Shown: positions 35,801 through 46,985, numbered from the stretch's first letter. The stretch is 64,000 nucleotides of DNA from Rhexocercosporidium sp. MPI-PUGE-AT-0058 (GCA_020746875.1 JAGTJL010000015.1:1426001-1490000), one strand, 5' to 3'. Made by a program: numbers and translations. Notes: a model not told the origin generated them from the sequence alone.

Positions 35801-37078
35801 TTACTACGAGGCCAGGTGTAACTTGTTGCAATTACTGATACAACTACCTCAATCAATAGCAGTTCAAGGAAGTAGGTTCAGGAAACGGGGACCGCAAAGC
35901 TCAAGGTACGGAAATTGCGTAGATAAGTAAGGACAGAGTGAGACCTATCTCCAGAAATCTGTACGAAGATAAATTGAGGGAAATATATCTACGTAAATGT
36001 GAGAATACAAACATTTTGGAGGGATTCGAACATTGTATACTTGAGGTCAATATCATAGCTGGTGGTTGTAGCTATGGAGAAGGCTTACTTTTTTAAAAAT
36101 TATATAGATATTGGTAGGTTTTACAACTACAGTTGTTGAAGGCTTCTTGGGAAAGCACTGAAAAATGCACATCGCATTGGATTGATTGACTTCTCATGCG
36201 AGGAAGATGCCAAGAGGTCATAAAATAGTGTGGGAGCTGATAACTAAGTCACGCAACACAGTCCTTCTGGTTGAACCTTCGGTTGTAGCAAAATGAACCA
36301 AAAAAAACGAGAAAAAATAAATTGAGGTTTGCAACTGCCGTGAATCGAACACGAACCTCCACCTAACTACGAAACGGGACGCTTCGAATGGAAGGGTGGA
36401 ATCCTAACCATTGCTGGGAAACTGTTAATAATTGTTTGGTAATTGTGAATCGTGAGGAAACTTACGACCACAGAAGCTTTCGAAGAACGTGATGTGCTTG
36501 AATGACGCAAAAATCTCTTATTTAGCTACATGTGGCAATTAAGAAACTGCCCCTCTTTATGTGTGCAATTTAGCCGACTGCCGAGATCATCGTAAGACAA
36601 TGGCGATAGAAAAGTGCAGAGAAGGTGACCAAGGCATGCTCCTAAAGCTTGTGTGTACTTTAGTTTGTGAGGAAATCTCTATGGCGAGAGTTATTTAGGA
36701 GCCTTCAAAGCAAGATATTGTCTTCATTTTAACTGATCATCATTTGGCTTTTGTTATATCGGGCACACCGTAACATTTAAAAGTCATGCAGAGTGATTCA
36801 TATGCTGTAACTACCCGTCCGGCTGGACAATTTTATTAAGACTGGGATGTCTGTGAAGCAGGCTTGCTTGCCCATCGGATAATTGTAGTGCTGTAGTTCT
36901 TTGGCTGATCTGGCCTAGGTCCAGGTCATTGGAAGTCTTCAAATCCTTCCACGACTTCGTATCAGCATTGCAAGTCTGAAGCAAATGCTTTAGCTGCCAA
37001 ATGCATAGCTCTTGACTCTCTGCTTCCCAGTGCCTTGAGAATCAGTGGCTGTGGCCCTTTTGATACCTCATCTGTATC
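32889..37078. other. 4.2 kb gene-poor interval
   Basis: No protein gene can be supported. Open frames at 33114-34382 and 34494-35557 are low-complexity or antisense readings without family motifs. The interval contains a duplicated CAGGTCACAGA string (35308 and 35356), AT-rich sequence at 35900-36330 and the tRNA-like sequence described separately. Confidence 0.5.
36331..36420 (-). tRNA. tRNA-like sequence, possibly intron-bearing or decayed
   Basis: On the minus strand a D-arm-like AATGGTTAGGAT is followed by a perfect 5-bp anticodon stem (CCACC at 36395-36399 with GGTGG at 36359-36363). Its 31-nt loop fits a 7-nt loop plus a 24-nt intron; CTTCCA would place anticodon TCC. Next is a T arm, CGTG-TTCGATT-CACG (36339-36353). 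T-runs, which are Pol III terminators on this strand, lie at 36312-36317 and 36301-36307. Against it, the D stem and the 5' acceptor strand do not pair properly with the 3' strand. I read it as a degenerate tRNA or tRNA-derived element. Confidence 0.35.
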
Positions 37079-37741
37079 TCAATCCCATTCCTCATCATCA
37101 CTATCTGCCTTCTTCTGTGCCTTTATTCCCCACTTGACACTCGCCTCTCCCACAGCCCTCGCTCTCTGCAAGACACCAGCTCCCAATAATCTCGTCTCCA
37201 GATCCTTTGTAGTGAATGTATCCTCGGTATATCCCAGTCCCTCAAACCCCACGATCCTATCAACACTGACTCCATTGGCAAATGCAAGCACGCAAGGCAG
37301 CACTTGAACCTTCAGCTTGACAACCAAGAACGGCGCATTATCGACCCTCATCTTCAAGAACCGAGTATCCGTATGCTTCGCCGCAAGGGCCTGCCAGAAT
37401 CAGCCCAGTCGATACCATTCAAAGAGGGGTCATACCTCTAAATGCCCATCCATAACCCCGCACCGCGCGAAGTCATCCTTCGCAAAATGTACCACGGCAT
37501 ACTTGACCGAGGTGGTCAATTCCATCAAAGCCTTCTCCTCCTTGATCTCTGTATAATGTCCAAAGCCATCACTCTTTTGCGCCTTGGCTCGCGAGAATTC
37601 GGAATGTAATTGCTGGATTCGTTGCTCCCGGAAGGCGTCTAGTGCTGGCGAGTCTTCGAGGGAGGCAATAAGGGCATCTTCGTCGTCAGAAGTACTGCCT
37701 GCATCAAGAATAGCTGCTACTTGGGCATCTAGTTTTGCCAT
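37079..37741 (-). CDS. PLP1: Phosducin-like thioredoxin-fold protein (PLP1/TXNDC9 type)
   Basis: These proteins are co-chaperones of the CCT chaperonin in tubulin and actin folding. The start MAKLDAQVAAILDAGSTSDD has an acidic N-terminal helix region. One 45-nt intron at 37391-37435 joins FARCGVMDGHLE to ALAAKHTDTRFLKMRVDNAP. The thioredoxin-like fold is seen in VKYAVVHFAKDDFARCGVMD and VVKLKVQVLPCVLAFANGVS. It lacks a CxxC redox pair, as expected for this branch. The C-terminus ends KKADSDDEEWD. About 205 residues, normal for the family. Confidence 0.9.
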
Positions 37742-38328
37742 TTTGAGGAGTTGTGAAGTTCTCCTGGAAGTGGACGCGCTGAAAAGCCACTTTAGATTTC
37801 GCGACTCGACTTTACGCGTGGCCCTAGGCTCGATTGAGAGGCATGTAGAAGTGACAGTTCAGGCTTAGGAATCTCGTATTAATGGAAACAACGGGACTTT
37901 TATCTCTCAATCTATCAACATCCATCCGTATACAATTGCATTATTTTATTCTTACGAAGTCTTACCAACTTGGACCCCTTTCTTCTGAAATTGCCACGCC
38001 GCCTCCAAAATCTTAAAATCGCCTTGCGCACGATCCCTGCAAATCCTAGGCTAAAATTAACGACCGCTAGGGGTTTGGGAGGGAGAGGCCAGGTACAGTA
38101 CTTTGTTTAATTCTCCTCGACAATCTTCAACTATTCAACCCCAAGGACGTCGACCAGCTGTTCAGCAACCCCCTTCAGACGCAGATACCTCGATCTATGC
38201 TGCGATAATACTGATCGTACTCGAGTGATCCCCCCGACCGTTCACCCGATAAGCCAGCTTCCCCCTTTCGTCATCGCGAGGACGCCCTTAAACACCTCCC
38301 TTCTTAAACAGCTGGTACTACCGCAGCC
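37742..38328. promoter_or_regulatory. Bidirectional promoter PLP1 (-) / GDP-mannose transporter (+)
   Basis: This 590 bp separates two divergent housekeeping genes and must carry both promoters. No coding signal is seen inside. Confidence 0.5.
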
Positions 38329-39676
38329 ATGGATAACAAGAAGAATGAAGACTATGCCATCAATATGCCAGATACGGAGATGCGCAACTTCAATGGGAGG
38401 TCATCACCCTCTGCGAGAGATCCCTTCATCATCCCTACCAGATCCCCAAGAAATCCTCCTCCGGCTCCCCTTTCCAATATAACGAATAGCCCTCCTCTCT
38501 CCATTCTGGCATACTGTCTAGCTTCGATATCTATGACGGTGACGAACAAGTACTGTGTCTCTGGAGCCAACTGGAATCTGAACTTCTTCTACCTTGCGAT
38601 CCAGGTATGTCCCCTGGGAGAAGGGCTCGGAGGCTGTGGCTAATGAGTGTAGTCTCTGGTTTGCATTACTGCTATCATACTCTGCAAGCAAGCTGGTCTG
38701 ATCACAACCCTTGCGCCATTCGACTCGAAAAAGGCAAAGACATGTATGTTCTTTCTACTTTAGGAATTCGAGTAAAGTTGACCTATACTAACTAATACAG
38801 GGTTCCCCATCTCCCTTCTCCTCGTTGGTATGATCTACACATCCACCAAAGCGCTCCAATTCCTCTCGGTCCCCGTCTACACGATTTTCAAGAACTTGGC
38901 CATCATTGTCACCGCATACGGCGAGGTTCTATGGTTCGGAGGAAGTGTCACAGCCTCCGCCCTCTTCGCCTTTGGACTTATGGTTCTCAGCTCCGTAGTT
39001 GCTGCTTGGGCTGATATTCAAAATGCGCTTTACGGGAGCGCTGAGATCAAGAGTGCGGAAGCTGCATTGGCCATTTCAACCTTAAATGCTGGATATGCGT
39101 GGATGGCAATCAACGTTTTCTGCACCTCGGCCTACGTTTTGTCCATGCGCAAGGTTATTAAGAAGATGAACTTCAAGGATTGGGACAGTAAGTTGTGGTT
39201 CTTTCCTACTTTGAGATTATGCTAACACTTGCCAAGCCATGTTCTACAACAATCTTCTCACCATCCCAGTCCTCTTCGTCTGCTCATTCCTCTTCGAGAA
39301 CTGGTCTAGCGTAAACATTCAGAAGAACTTCCCTCTCGAGTCTCGAAACAGTCTCATCGCTGGAATGGTCTACTCCGGTCTGGCAACAATCTTCATCTCC
39401 TACTGCTCCGCCTGGTGTATTCGTGTCACATCCTCCACTACATACTCCATGGTTGGGTCCCTCAACAAGCTCCCAATCGCAATCAGCGGTCTCATCTTCT
39501 TTTCTGCGCCAGTAACTTTTGGAAGTGTCTCTGCCATCATCATCGGTTTCATCAGTGGAATCGTCTACACCTGGGCCAAGCTCAGACAAACACAGATGAG
39601 CAAGATGTCGCTCCCCTCATCCAACCAGCAAGTTATGAGCGCCAGCTCGCAAAGTGACCGAGACGCCTCGAAGTAG
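38329..39676 (+). CDS. GMT1: Golgi GDP-mannose transporter
   Basis: This is the VRG4/GMT-type nucleotide-sugar antiporter, which imports GDP-mannose into the Golgi for protein and sphingolipid mannosylation. The start agccATGgat opens a hydrophilic N-tail (MDNKKNEDYAINMPDTEMRN). About ten membrane segments follow, beginning SILAYCLASISMTVTNKYCV. Three short introns fall after FFYLAIQ, after FDSKKAKT and after MNFKDWD. The substrate-binding motif of the family is present as TYSMVGSLNKLPIAISGLIF (GALNK equivalent). The tail is Ser/Gln-rich. The SUR1-type mannosyltransferase at 44 kb would use the pool this protein supplies. Confidence 0.95.
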
Positions 39677-40167
39677 ACCTCTTACTCCAGGGCCATGTGG
39701 TTCCTCTCACCACTCGCCTTCGAGTTTGCTTAAGACTACGGACCAATATTCGAGTCGAGCCTTGACTTCCTCGGCTGTTTGAGGAATTCGAGATGTTTGT
39801 TTGTGTATTATAGCCTTTTCCGACGTGTGTTGTTTTAGACTGGGGTGGGGAATGGATCATACAAATGGTTTGTTTTCGACGTGAGTTCAGCATCTGGGTG
39901 TGTGCATCCAATGCGACGACGTCCTTTATGTTCTTCTTTGTTTTTCTTGGGTTCCTCTTAAAGTTTCAGATACTGGCGTACGATATTGTAGGGATTATTG
40001 ACAAGAGGAAGACGTGCTGGGAAGCATTACAGATAAAAATATACAATACGAATAATGGAAATCTAGATCTCATGTTTCTTGCTATCATTCTCTGGTCTAT
40101 CTCCTTTCCTGTACTTTTGCTTCCTATAAGAATGACCCTATTTCCAATTCCGTGTGTTTTCTCTATA
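39677..40167. other. Intergenic, convergent 3' ends
   Basis: This 490 bp lies between the transporter and the thioesterase gene. No feature is supported. Confidence 0.5.
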
Positions 40168-40605
40168 CTACAGCCTACTCGCTCTCCCCTCCTTAATAAC
40201 CTTCGTCAAACTCCCCCTCGCAATAACCTTTCCCTCACATCTAACCTCTCCCTCACAAAACGCAATGCTCTTCCCCCTCCTAACCACCCGCCCCTCAATC
40301 TCGTAAATCTTCCCCTCTCCAGGTACGGCATCCAACATCTGGAACGAACTCGCGACTGTGGCTGCTGTCTGGCCTTCAGAAAGCGTGGGAATCAGAGCCG
40401 AGTAGCATGCTGCGTCTATAAGAAGGGTTGATATACCGCCGTGAACAGTTTGGGCGTTAGTGAGATGGATTGGGGCGCTGGTGAATGTGAGGAGAGCTGT
40501 TGGTTGCGGAGATGCGGCTTGTGATATTAGGGAGAGGCCGAGGGAGACGTGAATGGGGAGAGTGGTGACGGTTTGGGTGAGGATTTCGGTGTAGGAGGGG
40601 GTCAT
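40168..40605 (-). CDS. Hotdog-fold acyl-CoA thioesterase (PaaI/4HBT type)
   Basis: This is a single-exon protein of 145 residues, starting MTPSYTEILTQTVTTLPIHV. The hotdog core is seen in TNAQTVHGGISTLLIDAACY, where His-Gly-Gly is the family motif on the central helix, and in ATVASSFQMLDAVPGEGKIY. The last strands, EIEGRVVRRGKSIAFCEGEV, complete the fold. It probably hydrolyses an acyl-CoA or aryl-CoA thioester; the substrate is unknown. It is divergent from MMM1 with 340 bp between. Confidence 0.85.
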   Translation of the reverse strand: MTPSYTEILTQTVTTLPIHVSLGLSLISQAASPQPTALLTFTSAPIHLTNAQTVHGGISTLLIDAACYSALIPTLSEGQTAATVASSFQMLDAVPGEGKIYEIEGRVVRRGKSIAFCEGEVRCEGKVIARGSLTKVIKEGRASRL

Positions 40606-40944
40606 TTTGGAGGAGTCTGGAACTCAATTGCTTTGGGGGAATGAAGGAATTTCTGGGAAGGAACCTTTTAGCAAATCATTTTGAAATGAGCCATGGAAAG
40701 ATAACTTTCGAATGAATGCTTGAGTGTTTGAAAGTATATTCCAGGTGTTGTCAAGGATCACCACCTTATGCGAGGATCTGCAAGGCTGGCCTCGGCAAAT
40801 GACGTCCTTCAGCCGCGTCCTCGAAACTTGTTCGCGTCAACCTCAAAGCATCGAAACCACCTTCGACGATTGAGCTGGTCTCAATTTCCACTTGTACCGC
40901 AGGCATCCAGTCCTGAAATCACACCCTCTACCAGAGCGTGTAAG
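40606..40944. promoter_or_regulatory. Bidirectional promoter thioesterase (-) / MMM1 (+)
   Basis: This compact 340-bp interval between two divergent start codons must contain both promoters. Confidence 0.5.
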
Positions 40945-42252
40945 ATGGCTACTCCCGACGCCCCCAAAATTGAATCCTCGTAAGTGTCCTCTTCCACCCT
41001 AAAGCAATAGTTCTAACCCCTCCAGCCTCTCCTTCACACAGGGTCTCCTCCTCGGCCAACTCTCCGTCGTAATTCTCCTCGGAGCCTTCATAAAATTCTT
41101 CATCTTCGGCGACCCCCCTCTCCAGACATAACTGCCGCTCTCCGCGCGACCGAGCGACGCTCCCGAACCCTCGCCCACAAACGCTCTCTCCTCTCCCTGC
41201 GCACAACACCCTCTCGCTCCTCCGCGCCCTCAACCCATCACCAAACACTGAACAAGAAAAGGTCCAGCGTGCTCCGAAACCCGCCGCCGTTGACCACGAA
41301 CACCATCCTCAGCAAGACATACTACAATGTGGATTCGCACCAGCCGGAGAGTCTAGATTGGTTCAACGTGCTGATCGCACAGACGATAGCGCAGTTCCGG
41401 AGCGATGCACAGCACGACGATGCGATCCTGACATCCCTCACGAAAGCGTTGAACGGGACATCTCGTCCGGATTTCCTGGACGAGATTAAAGTTACGGAGT
41501 TGAGCCTAGGGGAGGATTTCCCCATCTTTAGCAATTGTAGGGTTATTCCCGTGGATGAGGATGGGTTGAGTCTAGGTGCCCCTACGAGGGGCGAGGCGGC
41601 GGGGAGGGAACATGGGAGGTTACAGGCGCGTATGGATGTGGACTTGAGCGATTTCATCACGTTGGCTGTGGAGACGAAGTTACTGCTTAACTACCCCAAG
41701 CCGCTGGTTGCGGTCCTGCCTGTTGCGCTGGCGGTGAGCGTGGTGAGGTTCAGTGGCACGTTATCTATCTCTTTCATACCGGGCAGTCCGACGAATGCGA
41801 CGATGTTGGCGTTTAGCTTTCTGGATGACTATAGACTTGATTTCTCGGTAAGGAGTCTGGTGGGGAGTAGGAGTCGATTGCAAGATGTCCCGAAGATTGC
41901 GTCACTGGTGGAGGCGAGGTTGCATACTTGGTTTGATGAGAGGGCTGTTGAGCCCCGGTTTCAGCAGATTGAGCTGCCGAGTTTGTGGCCGAGGAAGAAG
42001 AATACTAGGGGTGGTGAAGAGACGGGGAGTGGCAGTGGGAGTGGATTGGGAAGTGAGCCTGCGAGTGTGAGTCGAGCGAAGGGGAAGGAGATTGAGAGAG
42101 ATTTGAGGGAGGAGGCTAGACGGGAGGTTGAGGCTGAAGCACGAGCGAGAGGGGAGGTTGATATTGAGCAGGAGGGCTTGAGGTGGAGGAGGAGAGCTAG
42201 GGGTGAGGAGTATGCTATGCCTGGGAGTATGCCGGGTTTGAATATGACTTGA
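40945..42252 (+). CDS. MMM1: ERMES subunit Mmm1, frameshift in a C run
   Basis: Mmm1 is the ER-anchored SMP-domain subunit of the ER-mitochondria encounter structure, which moves phospholipids between the two membranes. Exon 1 is 40945-40979 ([12 protein letters not shown]). An intron at 40980-41025 leads to [20 protein letters not shown], the single membrane segment, and FIKFFIFGD. Six Cs at 41113-41118 then put the frame into a stop at 41129. Relatives read [20 protein letters not shown] here, which needs a seventh C. The rest is intact and conserved: [20 protein letters not shown], the SMP domain with [14 protein letters not shown], and an Arg/Glu-rich tail ending MPGLNMT. Because everything downstream is well kept, a base-call error in the homopolymer is more likely than a dead gene. 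Confidence 0.92.
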
Positions 42253-43111
42253 GACTTCTACTCATATCAACTTGGGGATGAAATCTACATCAAATCCCTT
42301 TGATGTCTCGAAACTGATAATCCGGGAAGTTTAGCCACTCCACCGGTATTCGTACGGCCCAGAAGTAAGGAACAAAGTACTTATGAGATGGGTAGGCGAA
42401 GGAACCCGAGTCCCGAAAGGAAAACGGGGTCGTGACTTGGAATAGTGGCGAAAAGTATTTATCGGACTCGCTTGTCTATAGACATAACGAATCTGGAAGA
42501 CAAACAATAAACTTTCCGGACATGTCCCATCTTCCTGCCTTTCTCCACGCCATCCGGTCGTTGGAACAAGAACCACAGGGCCGTTCATTCAACCAATAGA
42601 TTACAAGTCCCAAGACAATGCTGACTCCACACAACCTACTCATCTACAAATCCCATGCATCAGATCACAGTAATCAGCTCACTCTCGCCTCGGTACGGTT
42701 CCAGGTTACCGCCCGACCAAAACTCCTCTCATTAAGGACGCTTAAGCATACGGATGGTAAGGAAGTGAACACCACAGTCATAATACGCACATATTCGATC
42801 CGAGGACCGAGCTTTAAGCATAATCGTGTTCTGGCATCCAGTTCGCCAGGTGGCTGGCTTGCCTTGTGTGGTCACTGGTTCCTTGCGACTGGTCACTTGG
42901 GCAAGGGACGCGTACCTTGCTTACTGTGTGCTGTACATATTACTAGATGCCTATTCTGGGCAGTTCGATTGAGATAACTGATTCGATGAGTGGAGTTGTA
43001 CAGTAAAGTGTCTTGTAGAAGTCCTGGGTGTCAGTTTGAGAGTCAAGTCACCTTTCTCTTTTTAGATCGTGGAGGAAGAGCAAGAGAGAAAGTAACGTCA
43101 AGAACTTCACT
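42253..43111. other. Intergenic downstream of MMM1
   Basis: No gene can be supported. The open frame at 42618-42977 (+) has no family motif. Confidence 0.45.
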
Positions 43112-43273
43112 TACGGAAGGGGGTGGAAAGTGGGTCTCGCCCACCCCAAGTATTTTGCCTTAACATTTAAGGAAGTTTATGGAGAAAATTTTGGGATATC
43201 AGACTGTTCATTGGAAGAATAACCTTACTGCCTTACAAGGGCGGGCGAGACCCACTTTCCACCCCCTTATGTA
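43112..43273. mobile_element. Candidate MITE with 26-bp perfect terminal inverted repeats
   Basis: Bases 43117-43142 (starting AAGGGGGTGGAAAGTGGG) are matched exactly in reverse complement by 43243-43268, with weaker pairing a few bases beyond each end. Both sides are bounded by TA (43112-43113 and 43272-43273), as expected for a Tc1/mariner-type target duplication. The interior is about 100 bp, AT-richer and non-coding. At 162 bp with no coding capacity it fits a miniature inverted-repeat element. The superfamily assignment is inference. Confidence 0.6.
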
Positions 43274-44050
43274 CATAAACTCGAAATCATAGCCTCCCCA
43301 TCCCAGTAACCCGTTTAGACATACTGTAACATCACACCGGGCCCCGGGACGTCACAAATGCCGATCTTAGAGCACATCCCAATGTCAAATCTAGACTCTC
43401 ATTTGACAGCCGAGAACAAAACAAGCCGAGCCTTACCGGACACAGTCTGGACTCGAACGGCGCTCTTTTGACACCGCCGACATCTGCACATCTGCACCTC
43501 CCGTCGGCTTCACAGCCCCTTGAAAAGGCGAGGCGAGGCGAGGCGCTGCGCTACATCTTGCTGAGATCAGAAGTGGCTTTTGTTGCTTTACGTGTAACAT
43601 TTACTTGCATGCTCTTGCTTTCTTGGTTCTCGTCATAATTCAAAACCCTCCTTCCGTCCTTCCGTTGAACAACTTCATACAGACCTACTTACCTACATAC
43701 CAAATAATCCATTGTGCGTTTGTTCTATCTTCACTCCTTTAACTAAAGAGGAGACGGACTATACGAAAACGACAGAGGAGACTGTCTTGGAGAAATTGCG
43801 GCTTGGCATCACGACCCTGGAACCCTGACAAGTCAAGCCAGGAGACGAGCGCTCTCCTGACCGACGACCGACGACCGACGGAACGGACGAAAGCACCGAC
43901 TGGAAAACAAACTTATACTTCGATGCAGACCTGACGACAATCCTACCGTTTGTTTCGTCCGACCTCTCCTTCTCTCTGCCCCAGGGCATCATAAGCACAC
44001 ACCTCCACAACTCCCCCCTCTTGCGCGACAATCGTCGCCCAACCACCACG
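43274..44050. promoter_or_regulatory. Upstream region of the SUR1-type gene
   Basis: This is 780 bp of promoter and leader. It contains a GGCGA pentamer repeat (near 43530), a TACCTAC-rich string near 43680 and repeated GACCGACGACC near 43860. No gene is seen. Confidence 0.45.
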
Positions 44051-45189
44051 ATGCGCCGCGGAACCATCATCTTCCTGGTGATCAACCTGATCATCATCGG
44101 CTTCCTCCTGAACGCTTTCAGCACGCTGATATCGCTACTCTTCCAAAGCGGCGCCGCCGATGCCATTCACCGCGCCGAAATCCCCGCGCCGGGCTCAGAT
44201 ATGATCGAGAATCGGACGCAGCTGATACCGAAGATTATACATCAGACGTACATCAACGAGTCGATTCCGCAGCGGTGGCAGGCCGGGCAGAAGAGTTGTA
44301 TTGACTTGCATGATGATTATGAATACATTGTTCGTTCGCCCTACTATCATTCGTTTCCTACGTCGAGAAACAGATAGCCAAACGGCTGCTGTGTTTCTAG
44401 TATCTCTTGTAGAACCATGTTTAGCATGAGCATTTGAACTCGGCATAGAAGAAGTTATCATTGGCTAATTATATCAAACAGCTCTGGACGGATGAGAAAT
44501 CCCGAAACTTCATAGCCACCGAATACCCCTGGGCACTCGAAAACTTCGACAGCTACAACTTCCCCATCCAGCGTGCAGACGCCATCCGCTACTTCATCCT
44601 CGCCCACTACGGCGGTATATACATCGATCTCGATGACGGATGCAACCGGCGTCTGGACCCCCTCCTCAGCTACCCCGCCTGGGCACGCCGCACTCTTCCC
44701 ACAGGAATCAGCAACGACGCCATGGGCTCCGTCCCTCAACATCCCTTCTTCCTCCGCACGATCGAGAGTCTTGCGAGCTATAACCGCAATTGGTTCATGC
44801 CGTACATCACAGTCATGTACAGCACGGGCCCGCTCTTCCTCTCCGTCCTATGGGTAGAATACATGCGCGAGGATCGGCCATTGTCAGAACACGTCCGGAT
44901 CCTCATGCCGGAGGAGTACAAGGGGTATGCTTGGAGCTTCTTCAATATCTCGAAAGGAAACAGCTGGCATGGGAAGGACGCGCAGACGATCTTCTGGATG
45001 GGCAAGCATTGGCTGCTGTTGACTGTTACGGGATTCGCTATTGCGGGCGTAGTAGGCGCGGCGCTGTGGTGGGCGTGGAATGTGTGGATTGTGAAGGGGA
45101 AGAGGACGAGTGGCGGCCGGAGCAGGTTGGGGCTTTGGAGGAGGATTAGTGGGAAGGAGAGGTATGAGCTTGTTGATCGGATGGCTTGA
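44051..45189 (+). CDS. SUR1: Inositol phosphorylceramide mannosyltransferase, SUR1/CSH1 type
   Basis: This Golgi glycosyltransferase (GT32) adds mannose from GDP-mannose to inositol phosphorylceramide to make MIPC. The start cacgATGcgc opens an N-terminal membrane anchor (MRRGTIIFLVINLIIIGFLL). The family block LIPKIIHQTYINESIPQRWQ follows. An intron at 44330-44481 (donor GTTCGT, weak) leads to LWTDEKSRNFIATEYPWALE. The sugar-nucleotide DXD is in YGGIYIDLDDGCNRRLDPLL. A second membrane segment lies near the C-terminus (TGFAIAGVVGAALWWAWNVW). Total is 328 residues, close to the fungal norm. The partner Csg2 is not in the window. Confidence 0.9.
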
Positions 45190-46530
45190 TATAACATCCT
45201 CCACTGCTAGTCCTGCTTCGGAGTTTTTATATTTTGGGTATGATGACAAGCTGCAGAGGGGTAGGGAAGAGGAGAATGGAAGGGCAGAGAGAGACGGGTC
45301 CTCGCTAGTGCAGCATATAGGACCTATTACTCTCTCTCTGTACCCGGCACATGTTCATATACGCGGAGTTTTTTTCCCGGTTCATATTCCCGTCTGTGCT
45401 CGCCCTATCGACGAGTATGGTACATAATGATTGATGGGCTGGGTTGAGAATCGATTTGCGAAGGTCTTTTGGATACCGCTTATACTTATTTTTAATAGTC
45501 CGAGGAATTATCTATGTTCTTCAATACAGGCCTTTGTCCCAACTCGATTGTGCTGGGCTGCTATCAGGTATAAAGGATGTTGAGGGAAGAGAAGAATTTA
45601 CGCACTCTACTTAGGCTGTGCACCGCGGAGCCTACTTGAATTTCCTATTTGCCATGCATCAAACCTAGAGCCTGGAGGATGAGATGAGGGGGACGCAAGG
45701 ATCTCGAAATCATAATCCTTCATCGGCCCTTAGTCCACTCGTACATCTATCAGCTTATCTATCCATTCAAGGAGCCAATTTCTCCAAACATCTCATCAAC
45801 ATGCTAAACCTATTTTGTATTGAAGAAAAAACATTGGCAGGCTGCGCCAATCTCGCCCCGCTAAGCCGGTGGCGCAACGCAGCGAAGTTGCTACGTCCCA
45901 TCGCTTCAAATTCTTGAATATGCTGGATTTACTGTATCGTCAGGCTGAGCCTGTGCTTCTTGAAGATTTGTTGAGGGGGTGGATGGGTGGATGGGTGGAT
46001 GAGGGCTGAGGTCGGTACTGTACTGGGAGGATTGAACGAATGAGCGGCTCGAAGCAACCATGGATTTGGTGGTATGTTTCCCACTATCGCACACCGCAGG
46101 CTGGGATCTTATGCTCCAAGATCGAGAGAAACTGGCAGAGTACAGTACGTCCCATCTCTTCTTGAGCAGCCGACTTAGATGCTTATTTTCCGCTAAGAAT
46201 ACAGATGTGTACATCCATCTTGAATCCTCTAACCAAACATCAGATGAAGCACACCTCCGCTAGACCAAACTAGCAACACACTCATCGCCGAACGAGTGCG
46301 ATATCCTTTCCCTGAGACGATGGCTCACGGATCCCAATATGGCAATTTCCCTCCCTCATTTGGAAGGATAGCTTGCTCTATGACGAGTCGATCCGCTTGT
46401 CTCTTCTCGTAGTCTAGCCGCGCAGAGGCGAAAACCCGTTGTCATCTCTCCTTCTACGAAGGATATTTATATAATATCATTATCTCATCGGGCGACACTC
46501 GCATTTCCGCAACGTATCCAGACGGCAATG
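45190..46530. other. Intergenic, 1.3 kb
   Basis: No gene is supported. The interval includes a GGATGGGT triplicate near 45974-46003. Open frames at 45684-45917 (+) and 45906-46214 (-) lack family motifs. Confidence 0.45.
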
Positions 46531-46985
46531 AAGCACACCCGCGTCTATCTCTACCTCTATCTCTACCTCTATCTCTACCTCTATCTCTACAACCAATTCC
46601 AAATCAAGCCTCAAGTCCGACTCAGACTCCATCGACGAAGAAGCGCAATATTTCAGCTACAGCGACAAGCAGGTCGTCCGAGCAGCCAACCTTATCTTCT
46701 CGGTGATCTCCTCTGCTCTCTTAGTCAGAAGCATCGTCGTGTTGTATTTCATGGACGGTATGCCTGTGTGGCCCTTGTGCTATTGATGAGGGCGACGAAG
46801 GTCGTGGCCTTTGCTGCTACGGCTATGTGAGTTACCCTCTCCTCTCCTCTCCTTCTTTACATCTTTGGGTGTTTTGAAGTGGACGGTTAGGCTGACGCGA
46901 GATTTAGGGTAGTAGGTTCATGGCTATGCAGGTTGTTTTTGTAGGGGTTACCTATCCCGGTTCACCGAGTTTTCATAGAAGCATT
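46531..46985 (+). pseudogene. DUF6594-like membrane protein remnant
   Basis: In the frame of TCT ATC TCT ACC, the sequence reads (Ser-Ile-Ser-Thr) repeats, then SDSDSIDEEAQYFSYSDKQV and VRAANLIFSVISSALLVRSI, then VVLYFMDGMPVWPLCY and a stop at 46784-46786. In another frame it continues RATKVVAFAATA and, after a possible intron (46827-46907), FMAMQVVFVGVTYPG at 46918-46960. This order (acidic linker, YSD, two or three membrane helices, K-x-FAATAAF-x-x-QVVFVG) is how I remember the C-terminus of fungal DUF6594 proteins. The N-terminal part is missing and the frame is broken, so this is a decayed copy. Confidence 0.6.
46543..46590. repeat. 12-bp minisatellite TCTATCTCTACC
   Basis: Four tandem copies of a 12-mer lie at the 5' end of the DUF6594-like remnant. 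In the coding frame they spell Ser-Ile-Ser-Thr repeats. The repeat may have expanded after loss of constraint. Confidence 0.85.

Noticed and set aside
43525..43550. GGCGA tandem string as a regulatory repeat
   Set aside because: It is a short simple repeat only; nothing ties it to a function.
44461..44742. Antisense open frame over the SUR1-type gene
   Set aside because: It is codon-bias shadow of the GT32 exon.
46543..46600. Open frame with a Tyr-Leu repeat (YLYLYLY)
   Set aside because: This is an out-of-frame reading of the TCTATCTCTACC minisatellite. The Ser-Ile-Ser-Thr frame continues into the DUF6594-like segment.
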